A stretch of 64,000 bases of DNA from the NCBI RefSeq assembly GCF_039538005.1, contig NZ_BAABBO010000007.1, positions 186,001 to 250,000 of the forward strand, given 5' to 3'. Shown here piece by piece: positions 43,954 through 53,380 of this stretch; positions within the stretch are counted from its first letter, which is position 1, and each line of letters starts with the position of its first letter. Position numbers and translations under genes: made by a program. The notes below the pieces were generated by a model. The model saw only the letters and a program-made list of their open reading frames with translations. It ran no database searches and was not told where the DNA came from. The stretch comes from Allohahella marinimesophila. Lineage in GTDB: Bacteria > Pseudomonadota > Gammaproteobacteria > Pseudomonadales > Oleiphilaceae.

Positions 43954-45303
43954 ATGCGGTGCTGTGAGATGAGCAGAGTAGTAGTGCCTGCGGGCGTGCT
44001 CTGCGAGCTGATGGCCATCCTCACGGGCTCACCGCTCTTGAGCTATATGGCCTGCAGCCTGTTCGTCTTTCATTTCACGCAGGTATTTCTGCGGCTGGAG
44101 TGGTATGCCCGGATACTGGCTTCGGTTACCGTCGTGACCTTGGTGATGCTCGCACTGCTGGGGAAATTGACATGGCCTCTGCTAGGTAAGGCTGCGGAAT
44201 CTGCTGCATTTTTTGCCACCTTTCTGGGCAGCCTCGGGTTGATGCAGTTGCTGGTGCGACGCTTCGAGTTTCTGCGACGTATTCACGACGCGCTGCTCAG
44301 TGGACGGACGACGCTCCTGTATCCGAAGTATGCGATTACCAGTTTCGGCGTCGCCTCGGTACTCAGTTTCGGTGTCTTGAATATGCTCTGCGGCGGCCTG
44401 GCACAGACCCTCGATCAGCGTCAGATCGAAGGGCAGGCGAGGCTCGACTGGCTACGGAGCCTGTTAGGCGTCACTTTGAGAGGGTTTGCGCTTGTTCCAC
44501 TCGTTGCGCCGACCAGCGTTGCTGTGGCAATTATCACGCGCGAGGTGCCTGCGTTGTCCTGGAGCAGCCTGGTGCCTTACACCGCTGTGGCAGCACTGCT
44601 GTTTCTGGCAGTGGGATCGGTTCTGGAGCGCCACCGCTTCAAGGCAATCAGCGGACAGCGCGTACATTTGGGCGGAATACCCGCGGGGACGAGTGTATTA
44701 CTGGCTTTCGTGGGGACTTTGTTCGGGGGCATAGGTCTGCTGGTGTTCTGGACACCCCTGAATGTCTCGAGAGCCGCTATGATCCTCGTACCTGTCCTGA
44801 CAGTCTTCTATCTGCTCGTTCGTGAGCGGCGTCCAAGCGCGCTCGCCCGGGAACTAACCAGCAATATGCTGTCACAGTCCAACGAGATGATGATTTTCGC
44901 CAGTTCGGCGGCCTTGGGTGGCACGCTGGCGTCGCTAGTCCCGGCGCAAGTTATCGGTGCGGCATTCGTCTCGCCGCAGGGGGAGTTTGCTTTCGCAGTG
45001 ACAGGCATGCTGATCCTGCCGGCTGCAGCGGCAATTGGCATTGCGCCCATGGCAGTGCTGAGCTTCCTCGCCGGCATTCTGGCGCAGTTTCAGTCCATGG
45101 GACTGTCGCCCCTGACTGGCGGCGCAGGGCTGGCGATCGGGTTTTCTCTGGCAATGATGCTGTCGCCCTTCGGTCCTTCCGTCATGATACTGGCACGCTT
45201 TGGCCGTATCTCGAAATTCACCGTGGCCTTCGGTTGGAACGGGTTCTTCACGCTGGCCGCCTTGCCGCTGATGCTGGTGCTGCTTGCCTGGATGGCGTGG
45301 TAA
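43954..45303 (+). CDS. Uncharacterised polytopic membrane protein, probable transporter
   Basis: A protein of up to 449 residues (ATG 43954; a second ATG at 43969) with about 12 strongly hydrophobic helices and few charged loops, two of them around RRFEFLRRIHDALLSG and ERRPSALARELTSNMLSQSNEMM. The C-terminal half (GMLILPAAAAIGIAPMAVLSFLAGILAQ, GGAGLAIGFSLAMMLSPFGPSVMILARF) has the Gly/Pro-rich reentrant style of ion-coupled carboxylate carriers. I do not recognise the family. Placed between the thiolase operon and the IclR gene with a shared operator-like site, it is likely a permease for the same substrate. Confidence 0.65.
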   Translation: MRCCEMSRVVVPAGVLCELMAILTGSPLLSYMACSLFVFHFTQVFLRLEWYARILASVTVVTLVMLALLGKLTWPLLGKAAESAAFFATFLGSLGLMQLLVRRFEFLRRIHDALLSGRTTLLYPKYAITSFGVASVLSFGVLNMLCGGLAQTLDQRQIEGQARLDWLRSLLGVTLRGFALVPLVAPTSVAVAIITREVPALSWSSLVPYTAVAALLFLAVGSVLERHRFKAISGQRVHLGGIPAGTSVLLAFVGTLFGGIGLLVFWTPLNVSRAAMILVPVLTVFYLLVRERRPSALARELTSNMLSQSNEMMIFASSAALGGTLASLVPAQVIGAAFVSPQGEFAFAVTGMLILPAAAAIGIAPMAVLSFLAGILAQFQSMGLSPLTGGAGLAIGFSLAMMLSPFGPSVMILARFGRISKFTVAFGWNGFFTLAALPLMLVLLAWMAW

Positions 45304-45484
45304 GGTTTGTCTCCGTCTATCAGAGCTGGCGGCGCAAGTCTTGGACCACTAGAATGTAATTCAAACACCTGTTGGGTCCTTGACTCGGTAAGGCGCGTAG
45401 ATCTCCTGAAGTGAGCTGATGAGTGATCACCGGACACGCAGTCCGTCAGGAATGCTTTCTGACATAAGAAGAAGATGGAAGAAT

Positions 45485-46417
45485 ATGAGTACAGCAAAGA
45501 AAAATCGGCCTGCAGCAGCAAAAACCAGTGCCTCAGCAAAAGGCAGTGCTGCAGCGAAAGGCAATGCCGCAGCGCCCAGGGCCAAATCTGCATCGACCAC
45601 GCCCAAGGCTGCATTGACCAAGGCCAAGGCTGTTCAGGACATTGAGGCGGTGGAAGCGCCAGGTAAGGACCGCAAGTTCGTCGAGGCGCTCTCGCGTGGC
45701 CTGGATGTGCTAAGAGCGTTCACACAAGGCTCAGTCATTCTCGGTAATCAGGATATTGCACGGATCACCGGTCTGCCCAAGCCGACAGTATCCCGAATGA
45801 CCTACACCTTGACCAAACTCGGCTACCTCAGCTATTCCACTCAGCTTGAGAAGTATCAGCTCAGCTCAGGTGTACTCGCGCTTGGCTACGCCTATGTCTC
45901 GAACCTCAAAGTGCGCCAGCTTGCCAAACCTTATATGGATGAGTTTGCCCGCCGTACGAATACCACCGTGGGCTTAACCTGCCGCGACAGGCTTAATATG
46001 ATTTACGTCGAAAACCGCCTGCCGCCGGGCGCCTCGATGATGCGTATGGAAATTGGCCTCAAGCTGCCGATCGCCACTTCGGCGGCCGGTCGTGCATACT
46101 GCTCGGCAATTGGCGAGGAAGACCGCGCGCACCTCTTCGCCTCGCTGGCAAAAAAATATGGTGAAGAATGGCCTAAACATGAGAAGGATATTCAACGCTC
46201 GCTTGAAGAATACCGTGAGAATGGCTTCTGCCTCTCCCTTGGTGAGTGGGATCGCAACATAAACGCTGCAGGCGCACCTGTGTTTCTGGGTGACGGCACC
46301 GTGATGGCGCTGTCATGCTCGGCGCCGACCTATCTTGTACCCCCTGAAGCCATGCGTAGCTCCATAGCGCACCAGTTGGCGATACTGGCCAGCGACATCG
46401 AATCGCTGGGCGTCTAA
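45485..46417 (+). CDS. IclR-family regulator with a Lys/Ala-rich N-terminal tail
   Basis: GGAAGAA before the ATG at 45485 gives 310 residues. The first about 50 are a Lys/Ala/Ser-rich tail (MSTAKKNRPAAAKTSASAKG and on) recalling histone H1 or AlgP, absent from most family members. The winged helix follows (about 63-125, SRGLDVLRAFTQGS, NQDIARITGLPKPTVSRMTYTLTKLGYL), then an IclR effector domain with LTCRDRLNMIYVENRLPPG and PIATSAAGRAYCS. It is surrounded by units that carry one palindrome family, so it is the best candidate for the regulator of the whole cluster. Confidence 0.88.
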   Translation: MSTAKKNRPAAAKTSASAKGSAAAKGNAAAPRAKSASTTPKAALTKAKAVQDIEAVEAPGKDRKFVEALSRGLDVLRAFTQGSVILGNQDIARITGLPKPTVSRMTYTLTKLGYLSYSTQLEKYQLSSGVLALGYAYVSNLKVRQLAKPYMDEFARRTNTTVGLTCRDRLNMIYVENRLPPGASMMRMEIGLKLPIATSAAGRAYCSAIGEEDRAHLFASLAKKYGEEWPKHEKDIQRSLEEYRENGFCLSLGEWDRNINAAGAPVFLGDGTVMALSCSAPTYLVPPEAMRSSIAHQLAILASDIESLGV

Positions 46418-46433
46418 CAGCCTTGCTCGAAGC

Positions 46434-46469
46434 AAAAAGGGCGCAGTCGTAACGACCGCGCCCTTTTTT
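46434..46469. terminator. Bidirectional intrinsic terminator
   Basis: AAAAAGGGCGC (46434-46444) pairs with GCGCCCTTTTT (46458-46468), with an inner GTCG/CGAC helix and T-run on both strands. It separates the iclR gene from the convergent hydrolase gene. Confidence 0.85.
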
Positions 46470-46519
46470 GTTATTGCAGGCGACTCGCCAGCTGGCTCAC
46501 CAGTTGGCTCACCATTTGG

Positions 46520-47920
46520 TCAGGGGCAAACAGGCATACCCGGCCGATCTTCCGACGTATAGGTACAGCCGTAATTGGGGTCCGAAACAACAGCTGGATC
46601 CAGCATCACGTCGCCACCCGGTTTCACACCGTTCTGCTCCCACTCAACCATGGCGCTGAAAGCCGCCTCTTCTTCCGCAGGCATGAAGTCACAGTGACCG
46701 GGCGCTCTGATGGCACGCTGCACCAGCAAGGCATCGCTGCCATTGGCCGCTGCACGACGCAGATATTCCTGCTCATGAACAAAGGGCACGTAGAGATCCC
46801 CCAGGCCATGAATGGTGACGACCGGAACGGTGAATTCACCGCTGATTTCAGGGACCCAGCGGAGGCCGTCGGCTCGCAGACTGTTCGCCTCAGGGTTGCC
46901 ATCGATCCTGAAGATGTTGCTGTTGAAGGCGGTCTCTTCGGCCGAGAGGGCCGGTTCAGCGTCGAACTGGTACACGGTGTCCGCATTGCCTGGATAGTCT
47001 TCGGTAAGGATGCCGTTGATCTTGCCGTCACGTCCGCCGGTGCCCATCACGACATTGTAATAGGGGCCGCGAAAGCCGTATTCGAAAATGGGGCGATCAC
47101 CCCCTGAAAGATTTCGAACGACATTCTCGAGCAGCAGGCCTTGCTCGGTGGGTACGCCAAGCTGGGTTTGCGACGGCACGACATCCCACAGTACGGCGTT
47201 GATCGCCGCAGCGTCGAAATCAGTGTTGGGATATTGCGTGGGCCCCATCCCGGCAATGTGCTGTGCTGCGAAGGTGAAGTCCTGGAGATAGTCGAATTCT
47301 ATTGGGCCGGCGACAACGCCGCACATCGGCACCGAACCATCGTAGGAGACAACATTGTTGGCCGTGGAGAGGGTTTCCTGCTCGACGGCAGCCGCCGCGA
47401 TATGGCCACCCATGGAGTGACCCGTGATATAGGTCTTGACAGGGGCGGTGAGGGTCCTGCCATTCTGTGCGGCGATGTCGTTGAAGGCCAGTGCCAGTGC
47501 ATTCGTGTCTTCGAGGCCGGCACGCACATCGTAAAAGTTCTTGCTGTAACTGGAGGCTGCCCAGGCGTAGCCGTTGTCCACCAGCCATTTTCGGATGCTC
47601 GGTGGTGTGACAGTCAGCTCTGAACCTTCGCCGCGATAGCCGTGAGCATACATGACCAGCATGCCATTCCAGTTCTCCGGCACTTCAATGAGATATCCCG
47701 CGCCGCTTTCCATGACACCCGTCCAGGTGTCAGTCTGCGTGTCTTCCAGCGACTCAAGAGCGAGCTTGGACTGATCGACGGAGAACGTACGTGCATCCTG
47801 CGCGCGCGCCGGTTCATCAGGTTGTGGCGTGGAGTCATTATCATCATCGTCACTGCAACCTGAGAGCATCATGCCAGCCATGAGCAGGGCCAGCGTTCGT
47901 GTAGAGACTACATGTTTCAT
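46520..47920 (-). CDS. Lipoprotein alpha/beta hydrolase, probable secreted esterase
   Basis: The ATG at 47920 follows AGAGGA by nine bases and gives 466 residues; longer in-frame starts lack this. The N-terminus MKHVVSTRTLALLMAGMMLSGC is a lipoprotein signal with lipobox LSGC, followed by an acidic spacer (SDDDDNDS), typical of outer-membrane lipoproteins. The alpha/beta hydrolase core shows VMYAHGYRGEG (oxyanion region), the nucleophile elbow TGHSMGGHIAAA, and likely His in APGHCDF near the end. Four or more Cys suggest disulfides. It probably hydrolyses an ester outside the cell; a 15-bp site lies 83 bp upstream. Confidence 0.8.
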   Translation of the reverse strand: MKHVVSTRTLALLMAGMMLSGCSDDDDNDSTPQPDEPARAQDARTFSVDQSKLALESLEDTQTDTWTGVMESGAGYLIEVPENWNGMLVMYAHGYRGEGSELTVTPPSIRKWLVDNGYAWAASSYSKNFYDVRAGLEDTNALALAFNDIAAQNGRTLTAPVKTYITGHSMGGHIAAAAVEQETLSTANNVVSYDGSVPMCGVVAGPIEFDYLQDFTFAAQHIAGMGPTQYPNTDFDAAAINAVLWDVVPSQTQLGVPTEQGLLLENVVRNLSGGDRPIFEYGFRGPYYNVVMGTGGRDGKINGILTEDYPGNADTVYQFDAEPALSAEETAFNSNIFRIDGNPEANSLRADGLRWVPEISGEFTVPVVTIHGLGDLYVPFVHEQEYLRRAAANGSDALLVQRAIRAPGHCDFMPAEEEAAFSAMVEWEQNGVKPGGDVMLDPAVVSDPNYGCTYTSEDRPGMPVCP

Positions 47921-48002
47921 GTGATCCATTCCTCTGTTGTTGTTATTGCGGTGATTCAGCAAGTCTGCGAGCGCTGCGTGCATCCAGCACGCTCGCCTTC
48001 TA

Positions 48003-48017
48003 TTCCGCAGAGCGGTA
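48003..48017. promoter_or_regulatory. 15-bp IclR-type site before the secreted hydrolase gene
   Basis: TTCCGCAGAGCGGTA is the best palindrome of the set (six of seven base pairs symmetric). It lies 83 bp upstream of the hydrolase start, in the 268-bp divergent gap with the FadB-like gene. Confidence 0.65.
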
Positions 48018-48150
48018 TCTGGTACTGACTCCGAATCTAAATAGACCACTAAATTTCGCTAGCGTCAACCGACTATCGACGAGAAAACGGCGGAGATCGC
48101 GTCAAATACCGGTTGAAAGGGTGGGCGATCTAGAATTTAATCGTATTCTA

Positions 48151-48165
48151 TTCCGCAGTATAAAA
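48151..48165. promoter_or_regulatory. 15-bp IclR-type site before the FadB-like gene
   Basis: TTCCGCAGTATAAAA keeps the left half of the consensus exactly and the right half weakly. It lies 24 bp upstream of the FadB-like start, where binding would overlap the promoter or ribosome site. Confidence 0.5.
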
Positions 48166-48188
48166 TTAAGTTTCATTGAGGATGTGCC

Positions 48189-50282
48189 ATGACAGAGGTC
48201 GTAACCTACAGCCGTGACGGAAATATCGGTGTATTGACGGTGAGGTACCCGCCGGTGAATGCCCTCAGCCATGAGGTCCGCAGTGGACTGCTCGAGGCAC
48301 TGGAGAAGGGGCAGGCAGATGAGAACGCGAAAGCATTGCTGCTGGTCTGTGAAGGTCGCACTTTTATAGCGGGCGCCGATATTCGTGAGTTTGGCAAACC
48401 TATGCAGCCGCCAAGTCTGCCGGATGTTATCAATGCGTTCGAAAACAGCAGCAAACCCATTGTCGCAGCGATACACGGCACTGCGTTGGGCGGCGGGCTC
48501 GAGCTGGCCTTGGGCTGTGACTATCGGGTGGCCGTGTCGAGCGCCAAGGTGGGGCTGCCTGAGGTCAAGCTGGGGCTTTTGCCTGGCGCTGGTGGCACAC
48601 AGCGGCTGCCGCGCCTGAGCGGTGCTCAGAAAGCGCTGGAAATGATCACCAGTGGTGAGTTCGTCGGCGCGAGCGAAGCCTTGAGGTTCGGTATCGTCGA
48701 TGCTGTTGAGGAAGGCAACGACATTCTCTCGGTCGGTAAGGCCTATACCGAGAAAGCCATCAGCGAAGGCTGGCACTTGCGCCGCGTGCGGGACCTGACG
48801 GACAAGCTCACAGCCGAACATGACAGTACCGTGTTCGATGAGTTCAGGGCCAGCCTCCAGAAGAAGGCGCCCAACCTGTTCTCACCATTCAAGTGCGTAG
48901 ACGCCGTGGAAGCTGCCTTCCAGCTGCCGTTCGAAGCCGGCCTTGAAAAAGAGCGTGAGCTCTTCATGGCATGCATGCAGTCGTCTCAGCGAGCGGGCCT
49001 TGTCCATGCGTTTTTCGCCGAACGTGAGGTTTCCAAAGTTCCTGGCCTGGCAGCCGAGACGCCAGTCCGGGAAATCAATCGAGTGGGCATTGTAGGTGCT
49101 GGCACCATGGGTGGCGGTATCGCAATGAATTTTGCCAATGTCGGCATCCCGGTTCGACTGCTGGAGGCCAGGCAGGATGCCCTCGACCGCGGCCTTGCCG
49201 TCATCCGCAAGAACTATGAGAACACCGCGAAAAAGGGCCGCATCACCGCAGCGCAGGTTGAAGAGCGAATGGTGCTGATCGAGCCGACGCTGAACTATGA
49301 TGATTTCGGCGATGTTGATCTCGTCATTGAAGCCGTGTTCGAGGACATGGGCATCAAAAGGGATATCTTCGCCAGGCTTGATGAGGTCTGTAAGCCCGGC
49401 GCGATTCTGGCTTCCAACACGTCGACGCTCGACATTGACGCGATCGCCTCAGCAACTAGGCGCCCCCAGGACGTCGTCGGCATGCACTTCTTCAGCCCCG
49501 CCAACGTGATGAAGCTGTTGGAGAATGTGCGTGGCGAAAAAACCGCCGATGACGTGAAGGCGACGGTGATGGCGGTCGCCAAGCGCATCAATAAGGTCGG
49601 GGTACTCGTGGGCAATGGCTATGGCTTCGTGGGTAATCGCATGCTGCACAAGCGGGGTGCCGAAGCCGTTGCTCTGGTCAATGAGGGGGCCTCTCCGCAA
49701 CAGGTCGATCAGGTGCTCACGGACTTCGGCTTTCCAATGGGGCAATTTGCCATGTCGGATCTGGCGGGTATCGATGTTGGATACCGTATTCGACAGGAAC
49801 GACGGAAAGCCGGTGAAGACGTACCAGTGAGTTGGCTGGACAAGCTTGCCGAGCAAAACCGTCTGGGCCAGAAAACCGGTATGGGCGTCTATCGCTATGA
49901 GGCGGGTAGCCGTGCGCCCATTCCAGATCCGCAGGTCGATGCCCTGATTGCCGAATATCGTGCAGAGCAGGACATTACGCCGCGAGCGGTCAGCGACCAG
50001 GAGATTCTCGAGCGCTGCCTGTACGTCATGATCAATGAGGGCGCCAGGATTCTTGAAGAAGGCATCGCGGCCCGCTCACTCGATATCGACGTCATCTGGA
50101 TCTACGGCTACGGGTTCCCCGCTTACCGTGGCGGCCCCATGTTCTTGGCTGATGAAATCGGTCTCGATGCGATACTCGCGACCATAAAGGACTTTCAGCA
50201 GCGCTTCGGTGCTTCGCGGTGGCAACCCGCATCCTTGCTGGAGAAGCTGGTAGCCGAGGGTAAACGCTTTAGCGATCTGTAA
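48189..50282 (+). CDS. Bifunctional enoyl-CoA hydratase / 3-hydroxyacyl-CoA dehydrogenase (cluster 2)
   Basis: A 697-residue FadB/PimF-type protein. Crotonase blocks: GRTFIAGADIREFGKP and EVKLGLLPGAGGTQRLPRL; Rossmann fold: VGIVGAGTMGGGIAMNFANVG near residue 297; dehydrogenase and C-terminal parts: HFFSPANVMKLLENVRG and YGFPAYRGGPMFLADEIG. GAGGA precedes the ATG. It parallels the cluster 1 protein at 11082-13196. It stands as a single gene under its own operator-like site, convergent with the TRAP operon. Confidence 0.9.
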   Translation: MTEVVTYSRDGNIGVLTVRYPPVNALSHEVRSGLLEALEKGQADENAKALLLVCEGRTFIAGADIREFGKPMQPPSLPDVINAFENSSKPIVAAIHGTALGGGLELALGCDYRVAVSSAKVGLPEVKLGLLPGAGGTQRLPRLSGAQKALEMITSGEFVGASEALRFGIVDAVEEGNDILSVGKAYTEKAISEGWHLRRVRDLTDKLTAEHDSTVFDEFRASLQKKAPNLFSPFKCVDAVEAAFQLPFEAGLEKERELFMACMQSSQRAGLVHAFFAEREVSKVPGLAAETPVREINRVGIVGAGTMGGGIAMNFANVGIPVRLLEARQDALDRGLAVIRKNYENTAKKGRITAAQVEERMVLIEPTLNYDDFGDVDLVIEAVFEDMGIKRDIFARLDEVCKPGAILASNTSTLDIDAIASATRRPQDVVGMHFFSPANVMKLLENVRGEKTADDVKATVMAVAKRINKVGVLVGNGYGFVGNRMLHKRGAEAVALVNEGASPQQVDQVLTDFGFPMGQFAMSDLAGIDVGYRIRQERRKAGEDVPVSWLDKLAEQNRLGQKTGMGVYRYEAGSRAPIPDPQVDALIAEYRAEQDITPRAVSDQEILERCLYVMINEGARILEEGIAARSLDIDVIWIYGYGFPAYRGGPMFLADEIGLDAILATIKDFQQRFGASRWQPASLLEKLVAEGKRFSDL

Positions 50283-50297
50283 TCAGTCCTGACTCCC

Positions 50298-50324
50298 AAA
50301 AAAGCCGGAGCCTGAGCTCCGGCT
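50298..50324 (-). terminator. Intrinsic terminator of the TRAP operon
   Basis: AGCCGGAGC (50303-50311) and GCTCCGGCT (50316-50324) form a perfect stem with a CTGA loop. The run of A on the left (50298-50303) becomes a T-run on the minus strand, so it ends the TRAP transporter operon; it also follows the FadB-like stop. Confidence 0.85.
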
Positions 50325-50343
50325 GCGGCAGGCGCCAGGTGCT

Positions 50344-51654
50344 TTAGAACAGCGCGTCCGGAAGGTAAGTTGCGATCTTCGGGAACACCATGATCAACGC
50401 CAGTCCAACTATTTCAATCGCCACGAAGGGTATCACTGAGCCGTAGATATCCTTCATGGTGATACTCGGCGGTGCGACCCCTTTCAGGTAGAACAGATTG
50501 AAGCCGAACGGCGGCGTCATGTAGCCAATCTCCATATTGATCACAAAGAGGATGCCGAACCACACCGGATCGAACCCTAACGACGTCACGATTGGCATGA
50601 ATACCGGCAGGGTGATCAGCATGATCCCGACAGGGTCGAGCACCATACCCAGCAGGAACACAATGAGCATCATGGCAATGATGATGCCCCACGGGCCGCC
50701 CGGAATGCCCGTCATCAACCCTTCAATGAGCGCCTGTGCGCCCATGCCCTGGTAGGCCGCGCTGAAGGCGTGGGCTGCAAACAGAATCCACATGATCATC
50801 CCGGTCAGCTTGAAGGTGCGGAGCGAGGCCTCGTGCAGCATTTGCCAGCTGAACTTTTTGTACACGATCGCGGAGATCAGCGCCCCCAGCACGCCTACGG
50901 CCGCAGCTTCGGTCGGTGTCGTGATTCCGCCGATAATAGATCCCAGCACCATCACCACAATGAGTATCGGCAGGATGACCGCCTTGAGGGCACGTAGTTT
51001 TTCCGGCCAGGTACCGCGCTCTTCCTTGGGCAGCGCTGGTGCAAGTTCTGGCTGAAAGTAACAGCGAATGATGATGTAGGCCGAGACCAGCACCATGAGC
51101 AGCACGCCCGGGAGGACGCCAGCGGCGAACATCTTGCCCACAGACACGCCCGTGATCAGCGAATACAGAATCATCAGAATGCTCGGCGGGATCAGGATGC
51201 CCCAGCCACCGCCAGTGTTGATACAGCCCAGCGCAATATTCTTGTCGTAGCCGCGCTCAAGCATCGATGGCAGGGCGATGGTGCCCATAGCCACCACGGC
51301 TGCACCGCTTACGCCACACATGGCCGCGAAGATGGCGCAGATCCCGAGCGTGCCGATGGCCAGGCCGCCACGAAGGCCACCCCACCACAGGTGCATCATG
51401 CGGTACAGATCGTTGGCGACACCCGTTCGTTCCAGCACCATCGCCATAAACACGAACAGCGGGATCGCCACGAGAGTGAAGCTCTCCATGGTGCCCCACA
51501 TTTGTGAAGCCACGAGGTAGAACGCGTCCGGGCCCCAGGTAAAGTAGAGAAAGATCACCGACACACCGCCCAGCACGAAGGCCAGCGGCAGTCCGAGTAC
51601 CAGGAACAGCAACAGTGTCCCGAAGAACAGGAGGGTCATCATCTCAATACTCAT
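50344..51654 (-). CDS. TRAP transporter large permease, DctM-like
   Basis: A 436-residue membrane protein with about 12 helices. MFAAMCGVSGAAVVAMGTIALPSMLERGYDKNIALG-type text (here ICAIFAAMCGVSGAAVVAMG then LPSMLERGYDKNIALG) and GGITTPTEAAAVGVLGALISA are DctM signatures. It is the sodium-coupled translocation subunit of a TRAP importer for organic acids. Its ATG overlaps the stop of the small permease gene by four bases. Confidence 0.92.
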   Translation of the reverse strand: MSIEMMTLLFFGTLLLFLVLGLPLAFVLGGVSVIFLYFTWGPDAFYLVASQMWGTMESFTLVAIPLFVFMAMVLERTGVANDLYRMMHLWWGGLRGGLAIGTLGICAIFAAMCGVSGAAVVAMGTIALPSMLERGYDKNIALGCINTGGGWGILIPPSILMILYSLITGVSVGKMFAAGVLPGVLLMVLVSAYIIIRCYFQPELAPALPKEERGTWPEKLRALKAVILPILIVVMVLGSIIGGITTPTEAAAVGVLGALISAIVYKKFSWQMLHEASLRTFKLTGMIMWILFAAHAFSAAYQGMGAQALIEGLMTGIPGGPWGIIIAMMLIVFLLGMVLDPVGIMLITLPVFMPIVTSLGFDPVWFGILFVINMEIGYMTPPFGFNLFYLKGVAPPSITMKDIYGSVIPFVAIEIVGLALIMVFPKIATYLPDALF

Positions 51655-52211
51655 GAGCGGTCACCTGTTGTCGATGATGGGACTGTCGTAGACGATGAGT
51701 CAGCTGTGCTGGGGTGGTTGATCGCGATCGCGATGTCCTCGAACAGTTTGGCGATCCCCTGTAGCAGCAGTAAGAAGGTCGCGATCGGGATGGCCATCTT
51801 GACTGGCCAGATGGCCGGATTCCAAGCTGAATAGGACGTTTCCCGACTGGCGAAAGACTCCCACGCCATCGAGCCGCCGAAGTACAGCAGCGCCGCCATA
51901 AACAGAAAGAAGATGATGGAGGTAAAGATATCGACGCCGGCCCTGACACGCGGCGGGAGGTGCGAGTGCAACAAATCGACATTCACGTGCTCTCTGTGAG
52001 CCATCACATAGCCGCCAGACATCACGGTATACACGCCGAAGAGGAGCTGTGTCAGCTCATTGGTCCAGACGGTGGGTGACTCAAGGAAATAGCGGTTGAA
52101 GACTTCGAGCAATAGAAAGACGAACATGGCGAAGATCAGATAGGAGATCCAGCGGCCAATACCGTCGTTTAAACGGGTAACCCCTTTGATGAACGCATGA
52201 ACCACGCGCAT
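51651..52211 (-). CDS. TRAP transporter small permease, DctQ-like
   Basis: A 186-residue protein with four membrane helices (about 18-40, 51-70, 95-115, 140-160) and the DctQ features FVFLLLEVFNRYFLESPTVWTNEL and AHREHVNVDLL. The C-terminal 20 residues are Ser/Thr-rich and dispensable-looking. GGAG precedes the ATG. It joins DctM in the membrane and lies 63 bp after the binding protein gene. Confidence 0.9.
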   Translation of the reverse strand: MRVVHAFIKGVTRLNDGIGRWISYLIFAMFVFLLLEVFNRYFLESPTVWTNELTQLLFGVYTVMSGGYVMAHREHVNVDLLHSHLPPRVRAGVDIFTSIIFFLFMAALLYFGGSMAWESFASRETSYSAWNPAIWPVKMAIPIATFLLLLQGIAKLFEDIAIAINHPSTADSSSTTVPSSTTGDRS

Positions 52212-52274
52212 GTGAACTCCGCAGGACGTGTGGGTAAGGAACGAAGGCGGACCCGGATGAGCCCGCCTGAGGGC

Positions 52275-53318
52275 TTAGAGATAACCCAGATCGGTCAGGA
52301 AGGTTCTCAGTTGCTGGACTGCCTTGGCAGCGTTGTCACTGCGCTTGGCTTCCTCATGCCAGGTCTTTTGCGCAGCTTTCGCCAAACGCGCCTGTACATC
52401 TTCTGGGAGCGTGTTCACCTTGACGCCGTGTTCTTCCATGGCCTTGGCCAAAGCAATCTGCTCCTGATACTGATACTCATTGGTGCGGAACCAGAACTGC
52501 TCATCAAGCGCGTCGATGACGACTTTGCGGATATCCTCAGGCAGCTTGTCCAGCGCCTTTTGGTTCACGATGAAGGCATCTGTTCCGGCAATATTGAGCG
52601 CCGGTTTGACGTGGTGCTTGGCTACCTCGTATAGCCCCATGCTCGATGCCCCTTGCGCAGCGCCCCAGTGAGCGCCATCAACGACACCGCTGGACAAGGC
52701 AGGGTAGAGCTCACCGCCGGGCAGATAGGAGGCAGCCGCACCGGCTTCCGTCAGAAACTTCTGCATCGCGCCTGAAGAGCGAATCTTCAACTTGGTGAAA
52801 TCCTCCCAACTGTTCACGGGCTCCTTGATCACCATTTCAGTCGGATAGACTTTATCGGTTGAGTAATAGACCCCGTGTTTGGCGGCTTCTTCGCGCAGCA
52901 TGTCTTCAAAGCCCAGGTTCTTGTGAAAGTAAGCCGCTTCCCAGACGTTCCGGAACGCGAACGGCAGGCCAGAAGCTATGCCGGCAAGCGACATTTTGTC
53001 TTGCGCGTAGGCTGGAGAGATGGTGCCCATCTGGACGATGCCACGGCCGACCGCATTGAAGGTTTCCTTTGCCTTGAACAGCGCGCCGTCTTCAAAGAGA
53101 TCGAGTTGCAGACGCCCGTCAGTACGCTCTTCGATGATCTTCTTCAAGCGGACCAGACTGTCCTGATAGGAGCTGCTCGAACTCGGCCAGTGAGATTGAA
53201 CTTTCCACTTGATGGTGTCTGCAGCCAATGCTGATGGCACAAAGGCCGAGGAGGCTGCGAGTGCAACAGCCGTTGTGGCTGTGACGAGTCTCTTGCGAAG
53301 ATGGGATAAAACTTTCAT
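52275..53318 (-). CDS. TRAP transporter substrate-binding protein, DctP-like
   Basis: A 347-residue periplasmic protein with a signal peptide (about 1-33, ending SALAADT). WKVQSHWPSSSSSYQDSLVRLKKIIEERTDGRLQLDLFEDGALF and KLKIRSSGAMQKFLTEAGAAASYLPGGELYPALSSGVVDGAHWG show the DctP fold; the Arg in KIRSSG is the usual carboxylate ligand of TRAP binding proteins, so the substrate is an organic acid. AGGGG precedes the ATG. First gene of the operon, with a 15-bp IclR-type site 63 bp upstream. Confidence 0.9.
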   Translation of the reverse strand: MKVLSHLRKRLVTATTAVALAASSAFVPSALAADTIKWKVQSHWPSSSSSYQDSLVRLKKIIEERTDGRLQLDLFEDGALFKAKETFNAVGRGIVQMGTISPAYAQDKMSLAGIASGLPFAFRNVWEAAYFHKNLGFEDMLREEAAKHGVYYSTDKVYPTEMVIKEPVNSWEDFTKLKIRSSGAMQKFLTEAGAAASYLPGGELYPALSSGVVDGAHWGAAQGASSMGLYEVAKHHVKPALNIAGTDAFIVNQKALDKLPEDIRKVVIDALDEQFWFRTNEYQYQEQIALAKAMEEHGVKVNTLPEDVQARLAKAAQKTWHEEAKRSDNAAKAVQQLRTFLTDLGYL

Positions 53319-53380
53319 ACGAAACCCCTGTTATTTTTGTCTTGGCGGCTAAACTTTCCACGGCGGTGACTGAACTACAG

